Of a stretch of DNA of 64,000 nucleotides, positions 38,691 to 47,078 are shown one piece after another. Within the stretch, counting starts at the first letter, position 1. Every line of letters begins with the position of its first letter. The translations under genes and the position numbers were made by a program. The DNA comes from an uncultured Roseovarius sp. (lineage in GTDB: Bacteria; Pseudomonadota; Alphaproteobacteria; Rhodobacterales; Rhodobacteraceae): NCBI RefSeq assembly GCF_947489715.1, contig NZ_CANLER010000002.1, forward strand, positions 515,597-579,596. Reading direction: 5' to 3'. The notes beneath the pieces were generated by a model. That model did not search any database and had not been told where the DNA came from. It saw nothing but the letters and a program-made list of their open reading frames with translations.

Positions 38691-38910
38691 GCCAGATCCT
38701 CGGAGATGAGCAATGACCTGGCAATCTGTGGCGGCATCCTCTGGACATAAACGATCAGCATCGAAACCCCTCTTTGACTTTGCAGCTCACTCTTGGTCAG
38801 GTTTTGCGATTGGTCAACGCGCTCTGCGACGCCAGTGCCCGAAAACGACCCTGTGTACCGCCTTTGACAAGGCAGGCGTTGCCGCAACCGCCAAAATCGA
38901 AAGAAAAATA

Positions 38911-40110
38911 ATGACAGGACAGATGATGATCGACAAAGACCTCCCGTTCTCTCAGGCCGAATTCCAGCGCCGCCTGACCAAGACCCGCTTCGCGATGGAC
39001 AATGCCGGTATCGACACGCTGTTCGTGACCGACCCGTCGAACCAGAACTGGCTTACCGCCTATGACGGCTGGTCGTTCTACGTGCATCAGGGCGTGTTGA
39101 TCTTTCCTGATGACGATCCGATCTGGTGGGGTCGCCGCATGGATGCCAATGGCGGCCTGCGCACGGTCTGGATGAGTGATGATCGCGTACTGGGCTACGA
39201 TGACAGCTACGTGCAATCCACGACCAGCCACCCGATGCAGGATCTTGCCGCCCGGCTCAAGGCGATGGGTCGCCATACCGGTCGGATCGGGGTCGAGATG
39301 GACAATTACTATTTCTCAGCCAAAGCGTTCGAAGTGATGCAGACCGAGTTGGGCGATGCCCGCTTTGTGGACGCGACCTATCTGGTCAATTGGCAACGTT
39401 CGGTCAAATCCGACGAAGAACTGGCGTTTATGCACAAGGCCGCACGGATTTCCGAAAAGATCGTCGATGGCTATCTCGATCGGGTCGAACCCGGCGTGCG
39501 CAAAAACGAAATTGCCGCCAACATCTTTCATGATGCGATCAGTGGCGTGGATGACATTTGGGGCGATTATCCCGGCCTGATGCCGCTGTTACCCTCAGGC
39601 AAGGACGCGTCCGCCCCTCATCTGACATGGGATGGCCGAGAATTTCAGCGCGGCGAAGCGACATTTTTCGAAATCTCGGGCGTCTATCGACGCTATCACA
39701 CCCCGTTTTGCCGCACGCTTTTCCTCGGCAAGCCTGGCGATGAAATCCGCCGTGCCGAAGCTGCCCTTGTCGAAGGGCTCGAGGCCGGGCTTGAAGCCGC
39801 CCGCGCCGGTAACCGCACCTGCGACATCGCCAACGCACTGGCCGGGCCACTGGCGCGCGCCGGCATCGAACGCGGTGCCCGCTGCGGCTATGGCATCGGC
39901 CTCAGCTATCCGCCCGATTGGGGCGAACATCACGCCAGCCTGCGGGCAGAGGATCAGACCGTGCTGGAACCCGGCATGACCTTCCACTTTATGCCGGGTC
40001 TATGGATGGATGATTGGGGGCTCGAAATCACCGAATCGATCCTAATTACCCAAGACGGTCCGGCGCAGACCTTCTGCGACCGTCCACGCAAAATGTTCGT
40101 GAAGGACTGA
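38911..40110 (+). CDS. doeA: M24 family hydrolase, ectoine hydrolase DoeA/EutD-like
   Basis: A 399-residue creatinase/aminopeptidase-P-fold protein. The opening LPFSQAEFQRRL, VTDPSNQNWLTAYDGWSFYVHQGVL near residue 45 (landmarks VTDPSNQNWLTAYDGW and DDPIWWGRRMDANG) and HPMQDLAARLKAMG match ectoine hydrolases, which open the ectoine ring to N-acetyl-diaminobutyrate. DddP (also M24) is clearly different. The frame is open back to 38713; 38911 (MTGQMMIDKD) or 38926 are the plausible starts, the latter with AGGA 7 bases before it. A deacetylase gene (doeB/eutE) normally follows but is absent here, so a different substrate is possible. Confidence 0.75.
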   Translation: MTGQMMIDKDLPFSQAEFQRRLTKTRFAMDNAGIDTLFVTDPSNQNWLTAYDGWSFYVHQGVLIFPDDDPIWWGRRMDANGGLRTVWMSDDRVLGYDDSYVQSTTSHPMQDLAARLKAMGRHTGRIGVEMDNYYFSAKAFEVMQTELGDARFVDATYLVNWQRSVKSDEELAFMHKAARISEKIVDGYLDRVEPGVRKNEIAANIFHDAISGVDDIWGDYPGLMPLLPSGKDASAPHLTWDGREFQRGEATFFEISGVYRRYHTPFCRTLFLGKPGDEIRRAEAALVEGLEAGLEAARAGNRTCDIANALAGPLARAGIERGARCGYGIGLSYPPDWGEHHASLRAEDQTVLEPGMTFHFMPGLWMDDWGLEITESILITQDGPAQTFCDRPRKMFVKD

Positions 40111-40199
40111 CCAGCATAGACCGGGGCGTCTGGGGGGGCGTGCTGCAAGGGCCTGTTTGGCCTGAAAGCGAATGCAACTTTTGCGCCGTAGGCGTACCG

Positions 40200-40760
40200 T
40201 CAGGAAACGGCCTGCCTGTCACGCGCGGCTACCACGCTTTCCCACGCGGCTTTCTGTAAGCGGTAGCATTTCCAGGGGGCCTCGACCCCCGAAAGATCAA
40301 GCCCTATGTCATAAACATGCTCCGCACCCAGCCGCCGGGTCGCCGTCTGCGACCGGATGTTCGTAGGATCGATATGAAACCACACCTCGTCAAAGCTTTG
40401 AAACGCGTGGCCAAGCATCAGCTTTTTTAGCTCAAAATTCCATGCTCCGCCCCAATAGCGGTGGTTCAGAAAGGTAAACCCGATTGAAATGCTGCACGGC
40501 ATATCCGGTGCGGTGTAATAGCGCGAACACCCTATGATATGCTCCGCAGACACATCCTCGATCCCCAGCGTCCCGCCCGCACGCAGCAGAAAATTGAAAT
40601 AGGGCCGGAAAACCTCGGACTCATGCCGGTTCTTCGCCGGATGACCGGCCCATGTCTCGGGATCGCTGGCAGCGGCATGCAGCCCCTTGTAATCATCTGC
40701 CTCAAGGGGCCGCAGCAACAATCTATCGCTGCGCAGAACCGGTTGCGCGTCAAACGCCAT
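40200..40760 (-). CDS. GNAT acetyltransferase, RimJ-like
   Basis: A 186-residue acetyltransferase of the RimJ/RimL-type GNAT subgroup: LRSDRLLLRPLEADDYKGL at the N-terminus, SIGFTFLNHRYWGGAWNFELKKLML in the middle (landmark IGFTFLNHRYWGG) and IRSQTATRRLGAEHV near residue 145. It lies one base after the SpuC-like gene, so is probably cotranscribed. A role in acetylating a polyamine or its product is possible but unproven. Confidence 0.75.
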   Translation of the reverse strand: MAFDAQPVLRSDRLLLRPLEADDYKGLHAAASDPETWAGHPAKNRHESEVFRPYFNFLLRAGGTLGIEDVSAEHIIGCSRYYTAPDMPCSISIGFTFLNHRYWGGAWNFELKKLMLGHAFQSFDEVWFHIDPTNIRSQTATRRLGAEHVYDIGLDLSGVEAPWKCYRLQKAAWESVVAARDRQAVS

Positions 40761-40761
40761 A

Positions 40762-42156
40762 TCAGGCGGCTTTCATCAGCCCGTCATCTGTCAGCTTGGC
40801 ATGCGCAATATCCAGCGCCTTCCAGGCACGATCAACCAGCGTATCGACCTCGGATTTGGTGATCACCAGCGGCGGCGAAATAACCATCCGGTCGCCGGTA
40901 TGACGCATCACCAGCGAATTGGCGAAACACGCCTCGCGTACGATATACCCGGCGGTCCCGGCATCGGCTGCAAAGGCTGCGCGCGAGGCTTTGTCCGGCG
41001 TCAGCGCGATGGACCCCATCAGCCCCTCGATCACCGCTTCACCAACCAGCGGGTGATCCGCCAATCCCTGCCATTTCTCGCGTAGATAGGGCGCGGTCTC
41101 GGCCCCGGCGGTCGCAACGATATTCTCTTCTTCGAGGATCCGCAGGTTTTCCAGCGCCACGGCACAGGCCACCGGATGACCGGAATAGGTGTAGCCATGC
41201 ACGAACTCGCAGGCATCCATCACCTTGGCCACCTCGTCGCTGACGATCGAGCCGCCAATCGGCGCATAGCCCGAGGAAAGCCCCTTGGCGATGGTCATGA
41301 TATCAGGCCTGATACCAAAGGTCTGGCTGCCGAACCAGTTGCCGGTGCGGCCAAACCCGCAGATCACCTCATCCGCGATTAGCAAGATTTCGTACTTGTC
41401 ACAGATGCGCTGGATTTCCGGCCAATATGTACTGGGCGGAATGATCACACCACCGGCCCCCTGAATGGGCTCGGCGATAAAGGCTGCCACACGATCTTCG
41501 CCAAGATCGTGAATGGCCTGCTCCAATTCACGCGCACGCTCCAGCCCGAACTCCTCGGGGGATTTGTCACCGCCTTCGCCATACCAATAGGGCTGGCCGA
41601 TATGATGTACATCGGGAATCGGCAATCCACCCTGCGCATGCATCGGTTTCATCCCGCCCAGGCTGGCACTGCCCACGCTGGAACCATGATAGCCATTGTG
41701 ACGCGCAATGATCACCTTTTTCTCAGGCTTGCCCAACTCGGCCCAATAGGTGCGGACCAGACGGATGTTGGTGTCATTCGCCTCGGAACCCGACCCTGCA
41801 AAGAACGTGTGGTTCAGGGTGCCCGGTGCCAGCTCGGCCAGCTTCGCGCTCAGCGCGATGGCGGGCACATGGGTCGTCATGAAGAACGTATTGTAATAGG
41901 GCAGCTCCTGCATCTGACGCATCGCCGCATCGGCCAACTCGGGGCGGCCATACCCCAGATTGACACACCACAGCCCCGCCATGGCATCCAGAATATCATT
42001 GCCCTCGCTATCTGTCAGGGTCACGCCCTTGGCACGGGTGATGATGCGCGCGCCCTTTTCGGCCAACTCATCATTGGTGGTGAAAGGGTGCATGTGATGC
42101 GCAGCATCCAGCGCCTGCAATTCAGCCGTCGGCATATGGTTCGAGATCATGTTCAT
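40762..42156 (-). CDS. spuC: Putrescine-type aminotransferase, SpuC-like
   Basis: A 464-residue class III aminotransferase resembling Pseudomonas SpuC (putrescine:pyruvate aminotransferase): ILDAMAGLWCVNLGYGR near residue 57, GGMKPMHAQGGLPIPDVHHI-like stretch near residue 165, DEVICGFGRTGNWFGSQ near residue 255 and the PLP Lys in MTIAKGLSSGYAP near residue 285. The ATG at 42156 has AAAGG about 8 bases upstream; a TTG at 42174 is less likely. A TGATCAAATT box lies 70 bases upstream (42226). It forms a leftward pair with the GNAT gene, back to back with the GntR gene. Confidence 0.82.
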   Translation of the reverse strand: MNMISNHMPTAELQALDAAHHMHPFTTNDELAEKGARIITRAKGVTLTDSEGNDILDAMAGLWCVNLGYGRPELADAAMRQMQELPYYNTFFMTTHVPAIALSAKLAELAPGTLNHTFFAGSGSEANDTNIRLVRTYWAELGKPEKKVIIARHNGYHGSSVGSASLGGMKPMHAQGGLPIPDVHHIGQPYWYGEGGDKSPEEFGLERARELEQAIHDLGEDRVAAFIAEPIQGAGGVIIPPSTYWPEIQRICDKYEILLIADEVICGFGRTGNWFGSQTFGIRPDIMTIAKGLSSGYAPIGGSIVSDEVAKVMDACEFVHGYTYSGHPVACAVALENLRILEEENIVATAGAETAPYLREKWQGLADHPLVGEAVIEGLMGSIALTPDKASRAAFAADAGTAGYIVREACFANSLVMRHTGDRMVISPPLVITKSEVDTLVDRAWKALDIAHAKLTDDGLMKAA

Positions 42157-42225
42157 GGTCAGGGCCTTTCGCAACCGGGAATCAGGGAAAGACGCGTCAC
42201 GCGCCCAAAGTCTGCATCCATAATA

Positions 42226-42235
42226 TGATCAAATT
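42226..42235. promoter_or_regulatory. Candidate GntR operator upstream of spuC
   Basis: TGATCAAATT lies in the 96-base gap between the SpuC-like start (42156) and the GntR stop (42253). The same ten bases occur upstream of the PotF-like gene at 43043-43052. TGATCA is itself a palindrome. A shared box on both sides of the GntR gene fits an operator. Confidence 0.4.
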
Positions 42236-42252
42236 ATTTACTGTCAATCGAA

Positions 42253-42948
42253 TCAGTGCTGCGCCGCTGAAACCTCAAATGCACGGCGCACCTGCTCCAT
42301 TCCTTGTATTACATCCTCGCGAATGGCCCGCGCCGCGCGCTCCGCATCGCGGGCATGCATCGCCGCCAGCATGTCCTTGTGTTTATCAGGCAGATTCTGG
42401 GTGCCCATCCGGCCGCATACAACCCGCAAAGAAGGCCCGAAACGCAGCCATAATCCATCCGCCATATCGGCCAGAATAGGGGCATCCGCAATCTCGTAAA
42501 GGCGCTTGTGAAAGCGGTAATTCAGCTCAAGATATGCCCGCAAATCACCCTGCTCGATGGCCCGGTCCAACTCGGCGTCCATCGTGGCCAGCTCATCCAG
42601 TTGTTCCAGCGTTATCCGCTCGGTCGCACGCAGCGCCAGGTGCGGGTCAAGCCATTGGCGTGCAACGATTAACTCGCTCATGTTGTCTGCGGATAAAAGC
42701 GGCACGGAAACCCGCCGGTTGCCCTGGAATTCCAACGCACCTTCGGCGATCAGCCGACGGATCGCCTCGCGTACCGGGGTCATGCCCGCCCCCAGCCGGT
42801 CCGTCAGCCCCTGGATGGTCACCGCTTGCCCCGGCGCAAGATCGCCAAACAGTATCTGGTCGCGCAATTGGCGGTATATCAGTTCATGCGCGGGAAGGCG
42901 GCTTTTTTCACCACTGTCCCCATCAGGTTTTCGGGCGAGTTTGTTCAT
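42253..42948 (-). CDS. GntR-family regulator, FCD type
   Basis: A 231-residue regulator. The N-terminal winged helix (residues about 20-80) includes LAPGQAVTIQGLTDRLGAGMTPVREAIRRL, landmarks TIQGLTDRLGAG and PVREAIRRLIAEGAL. The C-terminal FCD domain, all-helical, binds the effector through a metal: its ligands would be in LARQ-like LIVARQWLDPHLAL and the His in LELNYRFHKRLYEIA near residue 145. It stands between the SpuC-like gene and the PotFGHI-like operon and probably regulates both. Effector likely a polyamine or its breakdown product. Confidence 0.85.
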   Translation of the reverse strand: MNKLARKPDGDSGEKSRLPAHELIYRQLRDQILFGDLAPGQAVTIQGLTDRLGAGMTPVREAIRRLIAEGALEFQGNRRVSVPLLSADNMSELIVARQWLDPHLALRATERITLEQLDELATMDAELDRAIEQGDLRAYLELNYRFHKRLYEIADAPILADMADGLWLRFGPSLRVVCGRMGTQNLPDKHKDMLAAMHARDAERAARAIREDVIQGMEQVRRAFEVSAAQH

Positions 42949-43042
42949 TGTCCTGCAGCCTTTTTCATCGCCTCGAATGTCTTTCCTTGTGAGTTTAGCG
43001 ACTGCGTGGAAATATTACCATATTGCCAAACGCGCAAATTTT

Positions 43043-43052
43043 TGATCAAATT
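43043..43052. promoter_or_regulatory. Candidate GntR operator upstream of potF
   Basis: TGATCAAATT, embedded in TTTGATCAAA (a 10-bp palindrome at 43041-43050). It lies 42 bases before the PotF-like start and repeats the box at 42226-42235. Confidence 0.42.
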
Positions 43053-43094
43053 CGCGCGCACGGCAAGCAACTTGCCGACCAACGGGAGAAAAAT

Positions 43095-44177
43095 ATGAAG
43101 AAGTTGATTCTGACCACCGCCACCCTCGCCCTGGGCGCACTCACCGCCCACGCCGATGAGGTGCGGGTCTATAACTGGTCTGATTACATCGATGAGGCGC
43201 TGCTAGAGAAGTTCGAGCAGGAAACCGGCCTCGACCTGATCTATGACGTTTTCGACAGCAACGAAGTGCTTGAAACCAAGATGCTTGCCGGCGGTTCGGG
43301 CTATGACGTGGTTGTCCCCTCCGGTACGTTCCTGCAACGCCAGATCACCGCGGGCGCTTTCCAGAAACTGGACCTGTCACAGTTGCCCAACCATGAAAAC
43401 ATGTGGGATCTGATTGAATCGCGCACCATCCAATACGACCCCGACAACGCCTATTCGATCAACTACATGTGGGGCACGACGGGCATCGGTGTGAATGTCG
43501 GCAAAGTAACCGAAATCCTGGGTGAAGACGCGCCGCTCGACAGCATGGAACTGGTTCTGAATCCGGAAAACATGGAAAAACTCGCCGCCTGTGGCGTACA
43601 TTTCCTGGATGCTCCGACCGAAATCATTCCGATGACGTTGCAATATCTGGGCGAAGACCCTGACAGCCATGACCCGGATGTTCTGGGCAAGGCCGAACCG
43701 GTGCTGGCCGCCGTGGCCCCCCATATTCAGAAGTTCCACAGCTCGGAATATATCAACGCGCTGGCTAATGGTGACATCTGTGTAGCTGTCGGCTGGTCCG
43801 GCGACATTCTGCAAGCCCGTGACCGCGCGGCCGAGGCCGAAAACGGCGTCGAGATTGCCTACAACGCCTTCGCAGAAGGTTCATTGATGTGGTTCGACCA
43901 GATGGCGATCCCGACGGACGCTCCGAATGTGGAAGGCGCACACAAGTTCCTGAACTTCATCATGGACGCGCAGAACATGGCGGACGCCTCGAACTACGTT
44001 TACTACGCCAATGGCAACGAAGCCTCGAAACCGATGTTGGCAGAAGACGTGATCGGCGATCCGGCGATCTATCCGACACCCGAGACCCTTGAGAACCTCT
44101 ACACCACGACGCCTTATCCGGCCAAGGTGCAGCGGGTGGTCACCCGGATGTGGACCAAGATCAAGTCAGGCACCTAA
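43095..44177 (+). CDS. potF: Putrescine-type periplasmic binding protein, PotF-like
   Basis: A 360-residue binding protein. Start 43095 (MKKLILTTATLALGAL) follows AACGGGAGAAAAAT and gives a signal peptide cut after AHA. VRVYNWSDYIDEALLEKFEQETG, typical of PotF/PotD/SpuD, opens the mature protein; INYMWGTTGIGVN near residue 120 is also conserved. It is the first gene of a rightward uptake operon and is followed by a strong terminator, so it is probably made in excess. Putrescine or a relative is the expected ligand. Confidence 0.88.
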   Translation: MKKLILTTATLALGALTAHADEVRVYNWSDYIDEALLEKFEQETGLDLIYDVFDSNEVLETKMLAGGSGYDVVVPSGTFLQRQITAGAFQKLDLSQLPNHENMWDLIESRTIQYDPDNAYSINYMWGTTGIGVNVGKVTEILGEDAPLDSMELVLNPENMEKLAACGVHFLDAPTEIIPMTLQYLGEDPDSHDPDVLGKAEPVLAAVAPHIQKFHSSEYINALANGDICVAVGWSGDILQARDRAAEAENGVEIAYNAFAEGSLMWFDQMAIPTDAPNVEGAHKFLNFIMDAQNMADASNYVYYANGNEASKPMLAEDVIGDPAIYPTPETLENLYTTTPYPAKVQRVVTRMWTKIKSGT

Positions 44178-44191
44178 GTCTGAAAATTTTC

Positions 44192-44225
44192 AAGCCCGCG
44201 CAACATGTTTCGCGCGGGCTTTTTT
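44192..44225 (+). terminator. Terminator/attenuator after potF
   Basis: AAGCCCGCG/CGCGGGCTT with a 12-base loop and a run of T. It lies in the gap before the ATPase gene (start 44247), so readthrough sets the level of potGHI relative to potF. Confidence 0.85.
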
Positions 44226-44246
44226 AACTGTATTCAGGGGGCAGGG

Positions 44247-45371
44247 ATGGGACAAACAGTATTTGAGCCGTGGAACGATCCGGACGCGAAACCGCTTATT
44301 CAGTTCAAGAATGTGACCAAACGATTTGGTGATTTTGTTGCCATCGACAACCAGTCGTTCGATATCTACGAACAGGAATTCTTTGCCCTTCTGGGCCCCT
44401 CGGGATGCGGCAAGACCACAATGATGCGGATGCTTGCCGGGTTTGAAACGCCCACCGAAGGCACCATCCTTTTGGGCGGGCAGGACATCGCACCCATTCC
44501 GCCCAACAAACGTGCCGTGAACATGATGTTTCAGTCCTACGCGCTCTTTCCGCATCTCAGCATCTGGGAGAACATCGCCTTTGGCCTGAAGCGCGATAGC
44601 ATGCCCAAGGATCAGATCGACGCCCGTGTGGCCGAGATGCTGAAACTCACCCGGCTGGAGCAATTCGCCAAACGCAAACCGCACCAATGCTCTGGCGGTC
44701 AGCGTCAGCGCGTGGCCCTTGCCCGCTCACTTGCCAAAGCACCGAAACTGCTTTTGCTGGACGAACCACTTGGCGCGCTGGATGCCAAGCTGCGCCAGGA
44801 CACCCAATTCGAACTGATGGACATCCAGGAAAAGACCGGCACCACCTTCGTGATTGTGACCCACGATCAGGAAGAGGCGATGACCGTCGCCTCACGCGTC
44901 GCGGTCATGGATCACGGCAAGATCATTCAGGCCGATACCCCCGCACGCATCTACGAGATGCCGAGCTCGGTCTACGTGGCCGACTTCATCGGTGACGTGA
45001 CCATCATCAGCGGCACCGCAACGCCTTCGGGCGACGGCTATGACATCGCCTTTGCCGAAGGACAGCCCGACCTGCGCGCCAAATCTGATATACAGCTTTC
45101 CAAGGGACAGTCCTGCCACCTCGCGATCCGTCCTGAAAAAGTCTCTATTACGGCCGAAAAGCCTTCGGATGCCGCTAACGCGCTTCAGGGCAAAATTCTT
45201 GATATCGCTTATCTCGGCAACCTCTCGACCTACCATGTCGAACTGTCGACCGGGCAGGTGGTAAAATCGCAGACCGCCAATACGCGCAGACTCTCGCGTC
45301 GATCTTTCACCTGGGAAGACGAGGTTTGGCTCTCCTGGACAGACACCGCCGGTGTCCTGTTGAAGGAGTAA
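44247..45371 (+). CDS. potG: Putrescine-type ABC ATPase, PotG-like
   Basis: A 374-residue ATPase. Walker A is GPSGCGKTT near residue 52, the signature is CSGGQRQRVALARSL near residue 148, Walker B is LLLLDEPLGALD, and the switch His is in FVIVTHDQEEAM near residue 208. A TOBE domain is at the C-terminus. The ATG at 44247 follows AGGGGGCAGGG. The frame extends upstream across the terminator hairpin and is not used there. Confidence 0.9.
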   Translation: MGQTVFEPWNDPDAKPLIQFKNVTKRFGDFVAIDNQSFDIYEQEFFALLGPSGCGKTTMMRMLAGFETPTEGTILLGGQDIAPIPPNKRAVNMMFQSYALFPHLSIWENIAFGLKRDSMPKDQIDARVAEMLKLTRLEQFAKRKPHQCSGGQRQRVALARSLAKAPKLLLLDEPLGALDAKLRQDTQFELMDIQEKTGTTFVIVTHDQEEAMTVASRVAVMDHGKIIQADTPARIYEMPSSVYVADFIGDVTIISGTATPSGDGYDIAFAEGQPDLRAKSDIQLSKGQSCHLAIRPEKVSITAEKPSDAANALQGKILDIAYLGNLSTYHVELSTGQVVKSQTANTRRLSRRSFTWEDEVWLSWTDTAGVLLKE

Positions 45372-45375
45372 GCCC

Positions 45376-46266
45376 ATGCGTCGCGCCACCCTGATCCTCG
45401 TCCCCTATCTCTGGCTTCTGGCCCTCTTTCTGGTGCCGTTCCTGATCGTGCTGAAAATCAGCCTCAGTGACACTGCCCTTGCGATCCCGCCCTACACGCC
45501 AACACTGGATTTCAGCACCGGCTGGCAGGGTTTCAAGGATTTCTGGGCCGAACTTGACCTAGAAAACTTCGAATTCCTTACGACAGACGATCTTTACTGG
45601 AAGGCCTACCTGTCCTCGCTCAAGATCGCCATCATCGCCACTCTCTTCACCTTGCTGGTCGGCTACCCGATCGCCTATGGCATGGCCAACGCGCCCGATC
45701 ATTGGCGCCCGACCCTGATGATGCTGGTGATCCTGCCCTTCTGGACCAGCTTCCTGATCCGCGTCTATTCCTGGATGGGCATCCTCAGTAACGAAGGCTA
45801 CCTTAATCAGTTCCTGCTCGGCACCGGCCTGATTTCCGAACCGCTGACCATCCTCAACACCAACACAGCCGTCTATATCGGCATTGTCTACACCTATCTG
45901 CCCTTCATGATCCTGCCGATCTATTCGGCGCTGGAAAGGCTTGATGCGTCCCTGTTGGAGGCCGCCGAGGATCTGGGCTGCTCGCGCCTGACAGCCTTCT
46001 GGCTGGTCACCGTGCCGCTGTCCAAGAACGGCATCATCGCCGGGTGTTTTCTGGTATTCATCCCGACATTGGGTGAATTCGTCATCCCGTCGCTGCTGGG
46101 CGGCTCGAAAACCCTGATGATTGGCAAGGTCCTTTGGGAGGAATTCTTCAACAACCGCGACTGGCCCGTCGCCTCGGCGGTTGCGGTGATCCTGCTCCTG
46201 ATCCTGATCATCCCGATCATTCTCTTCCAGCGGAACGAGCAAAAACAGAGGGAGATTGACGGATGA
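45376..46266 (+). CDS. potH: Putrescine-type ABC permease, PotH-like
   Basis: A 296-residue inner-membrane permease with six or so helices; the EAA loop is SLLEAAEDLGCSRLTAFWLVTVPL near residue 195 (landmark EAAEDLGCSRLTAF). It is four bases after potG and overlaps potI by 4 bases, so subunits are coupled. Confidence 0.9.
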   Translation: MRRATLILVPYLWLLALFLVPFLIVLKISLSDTALAIPPYTPTLDFSTGWQGFKDFWAELDLENFEFLTTDDLYWKAYLSSLKIAIIATLFTLLVGYPIAYGMANAPDHWRPTLMMLVILPFWTSFLIRVYSWMGILSNEGYLNQFLLGTGLISEPLTILNTNTAVYIGIVYTYLPFMILPIYSALERLDASLLEAAEDLGCSRLTAFWLVTVPLSKNGIIAGCFLVFIPTLGEFVIPSLLGGSKTLMIGKVLWEEFFNNRDWPVASAVAVILLLILIIPIILFQRNEQKQREIDG

Positions 46267-47078
46267 GACGCCTGACATGGTTCAACACGACCGCCCTCAC
46301 CTTGGGTTTCGCCTTCCTTTATCTGCCGATGCTCATCCTGATCGTCTACAGCTTCAACTCCAGTAAGCTAGTGACCGTCTGGGCCGGGTTCTCGACCAAA
46401 TGGTATGGCGAGTTGCTCCAGAACGAGGCCTTCCTGAACGCCGCTTGGGTCACGCTCAAGGTCGCCGTCATCAGCTCAACCTTCGCCACGGTACTGGGCA
46501 CGATGGGTGCGCTGGTTCTGGTGCGTGCGGGCCGCTTTGCCGGACGCACGCTGTTTTCCGGCATGATCTACGCGCCACTGGTGATGCCAGAGGTGATCAC
46601 AGGTCTATCGCTCTTGCTGCTCTTCATCGGCATCGGGCTGGATCGCGGCGTCTTTACCATCGTGTTAGCGCATACCACCTTCTCGATGTGCTATGTCTCG
46701 GTCGTGGTCTCCTCGCGGCTGGTCAGTTTCGACCGGTCTCTGGAAGAGGCTGCCCTTGATCTGGGCTGCTCCCCGATGGAGGCCTTTCGGCTGGTCACCC
46801 TGCCGATCATCGCGCCCGCGGTGATCTCGGGCTGGCTGTTGGCCTTCACGCTCAGCCTTGATGATCTGGTCATTGCCAGCTTCACCGCCGGGCCGTCCGC
46901 CACCACCCTGCCGATGAAAATCTGGAGTTCGGTGCGCCTTGGCGTCTCGCCCGAGATCAACGCGCTATCGACCCTGATGATCGGTATCGTAGCCATCGGC
47001 GTGATCACCGCCTCTTTGATCACCAAACGTGCCACGCTGCGACAACAGGCCGAGGAACGCGCCGCCGTCAAGGCATGA
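46263..47078 (+). CDS. potI: Putrescine-type ABC permease, PotI-like
   Basis: A 271-residue permease partner of PotH with the EAA loop DRSLEEAALDLGCSPMEAFRL (landmark SLEEAALDLGCSPM) near residue 158. It overlaps both neighbours by 4 bases, and the next gene is the PuuB-like oxidase. Confidence 0.9.
   Translation: MRRLTWFNTTALTLGFAFLYLPMLILIVYSFNSSKLVTVWAGFSTKWYGELLQNEAFLNAAWVTLKVAVISSTFATVLGTMGALVLVRAGRFAGRTLFSGMIYAPLVMPEVITGLSLLLLFIGIGLDRGVFTIVLAHTTFSMCYVSVVVSSRLVSFDRSLEEAALDLGCSPMEAFRLVTLPIIAPAVISGWLLAFTLSLDDLVIASFTAGPSATTLPMKIWSSVRLGVSPEINALSTLMIGIVAIGVITASLITKRATLRQQAEERAAVKA

Noticed and set aside
38713..38910. N-terminal extension of the M24 hydrolase
   Set aside because: The extra 66 codons do not resemble ectoine hydrolases and the ATG at 38911 or 38926 gives the family's usual start.
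38911..40110. Reading the M24 protein as the DMSP lyase DddP
   Set aside because: DddP is also M24, but its N-terminal sequence and motifs differ; this protein matches the ectoine hydrolase group instead.
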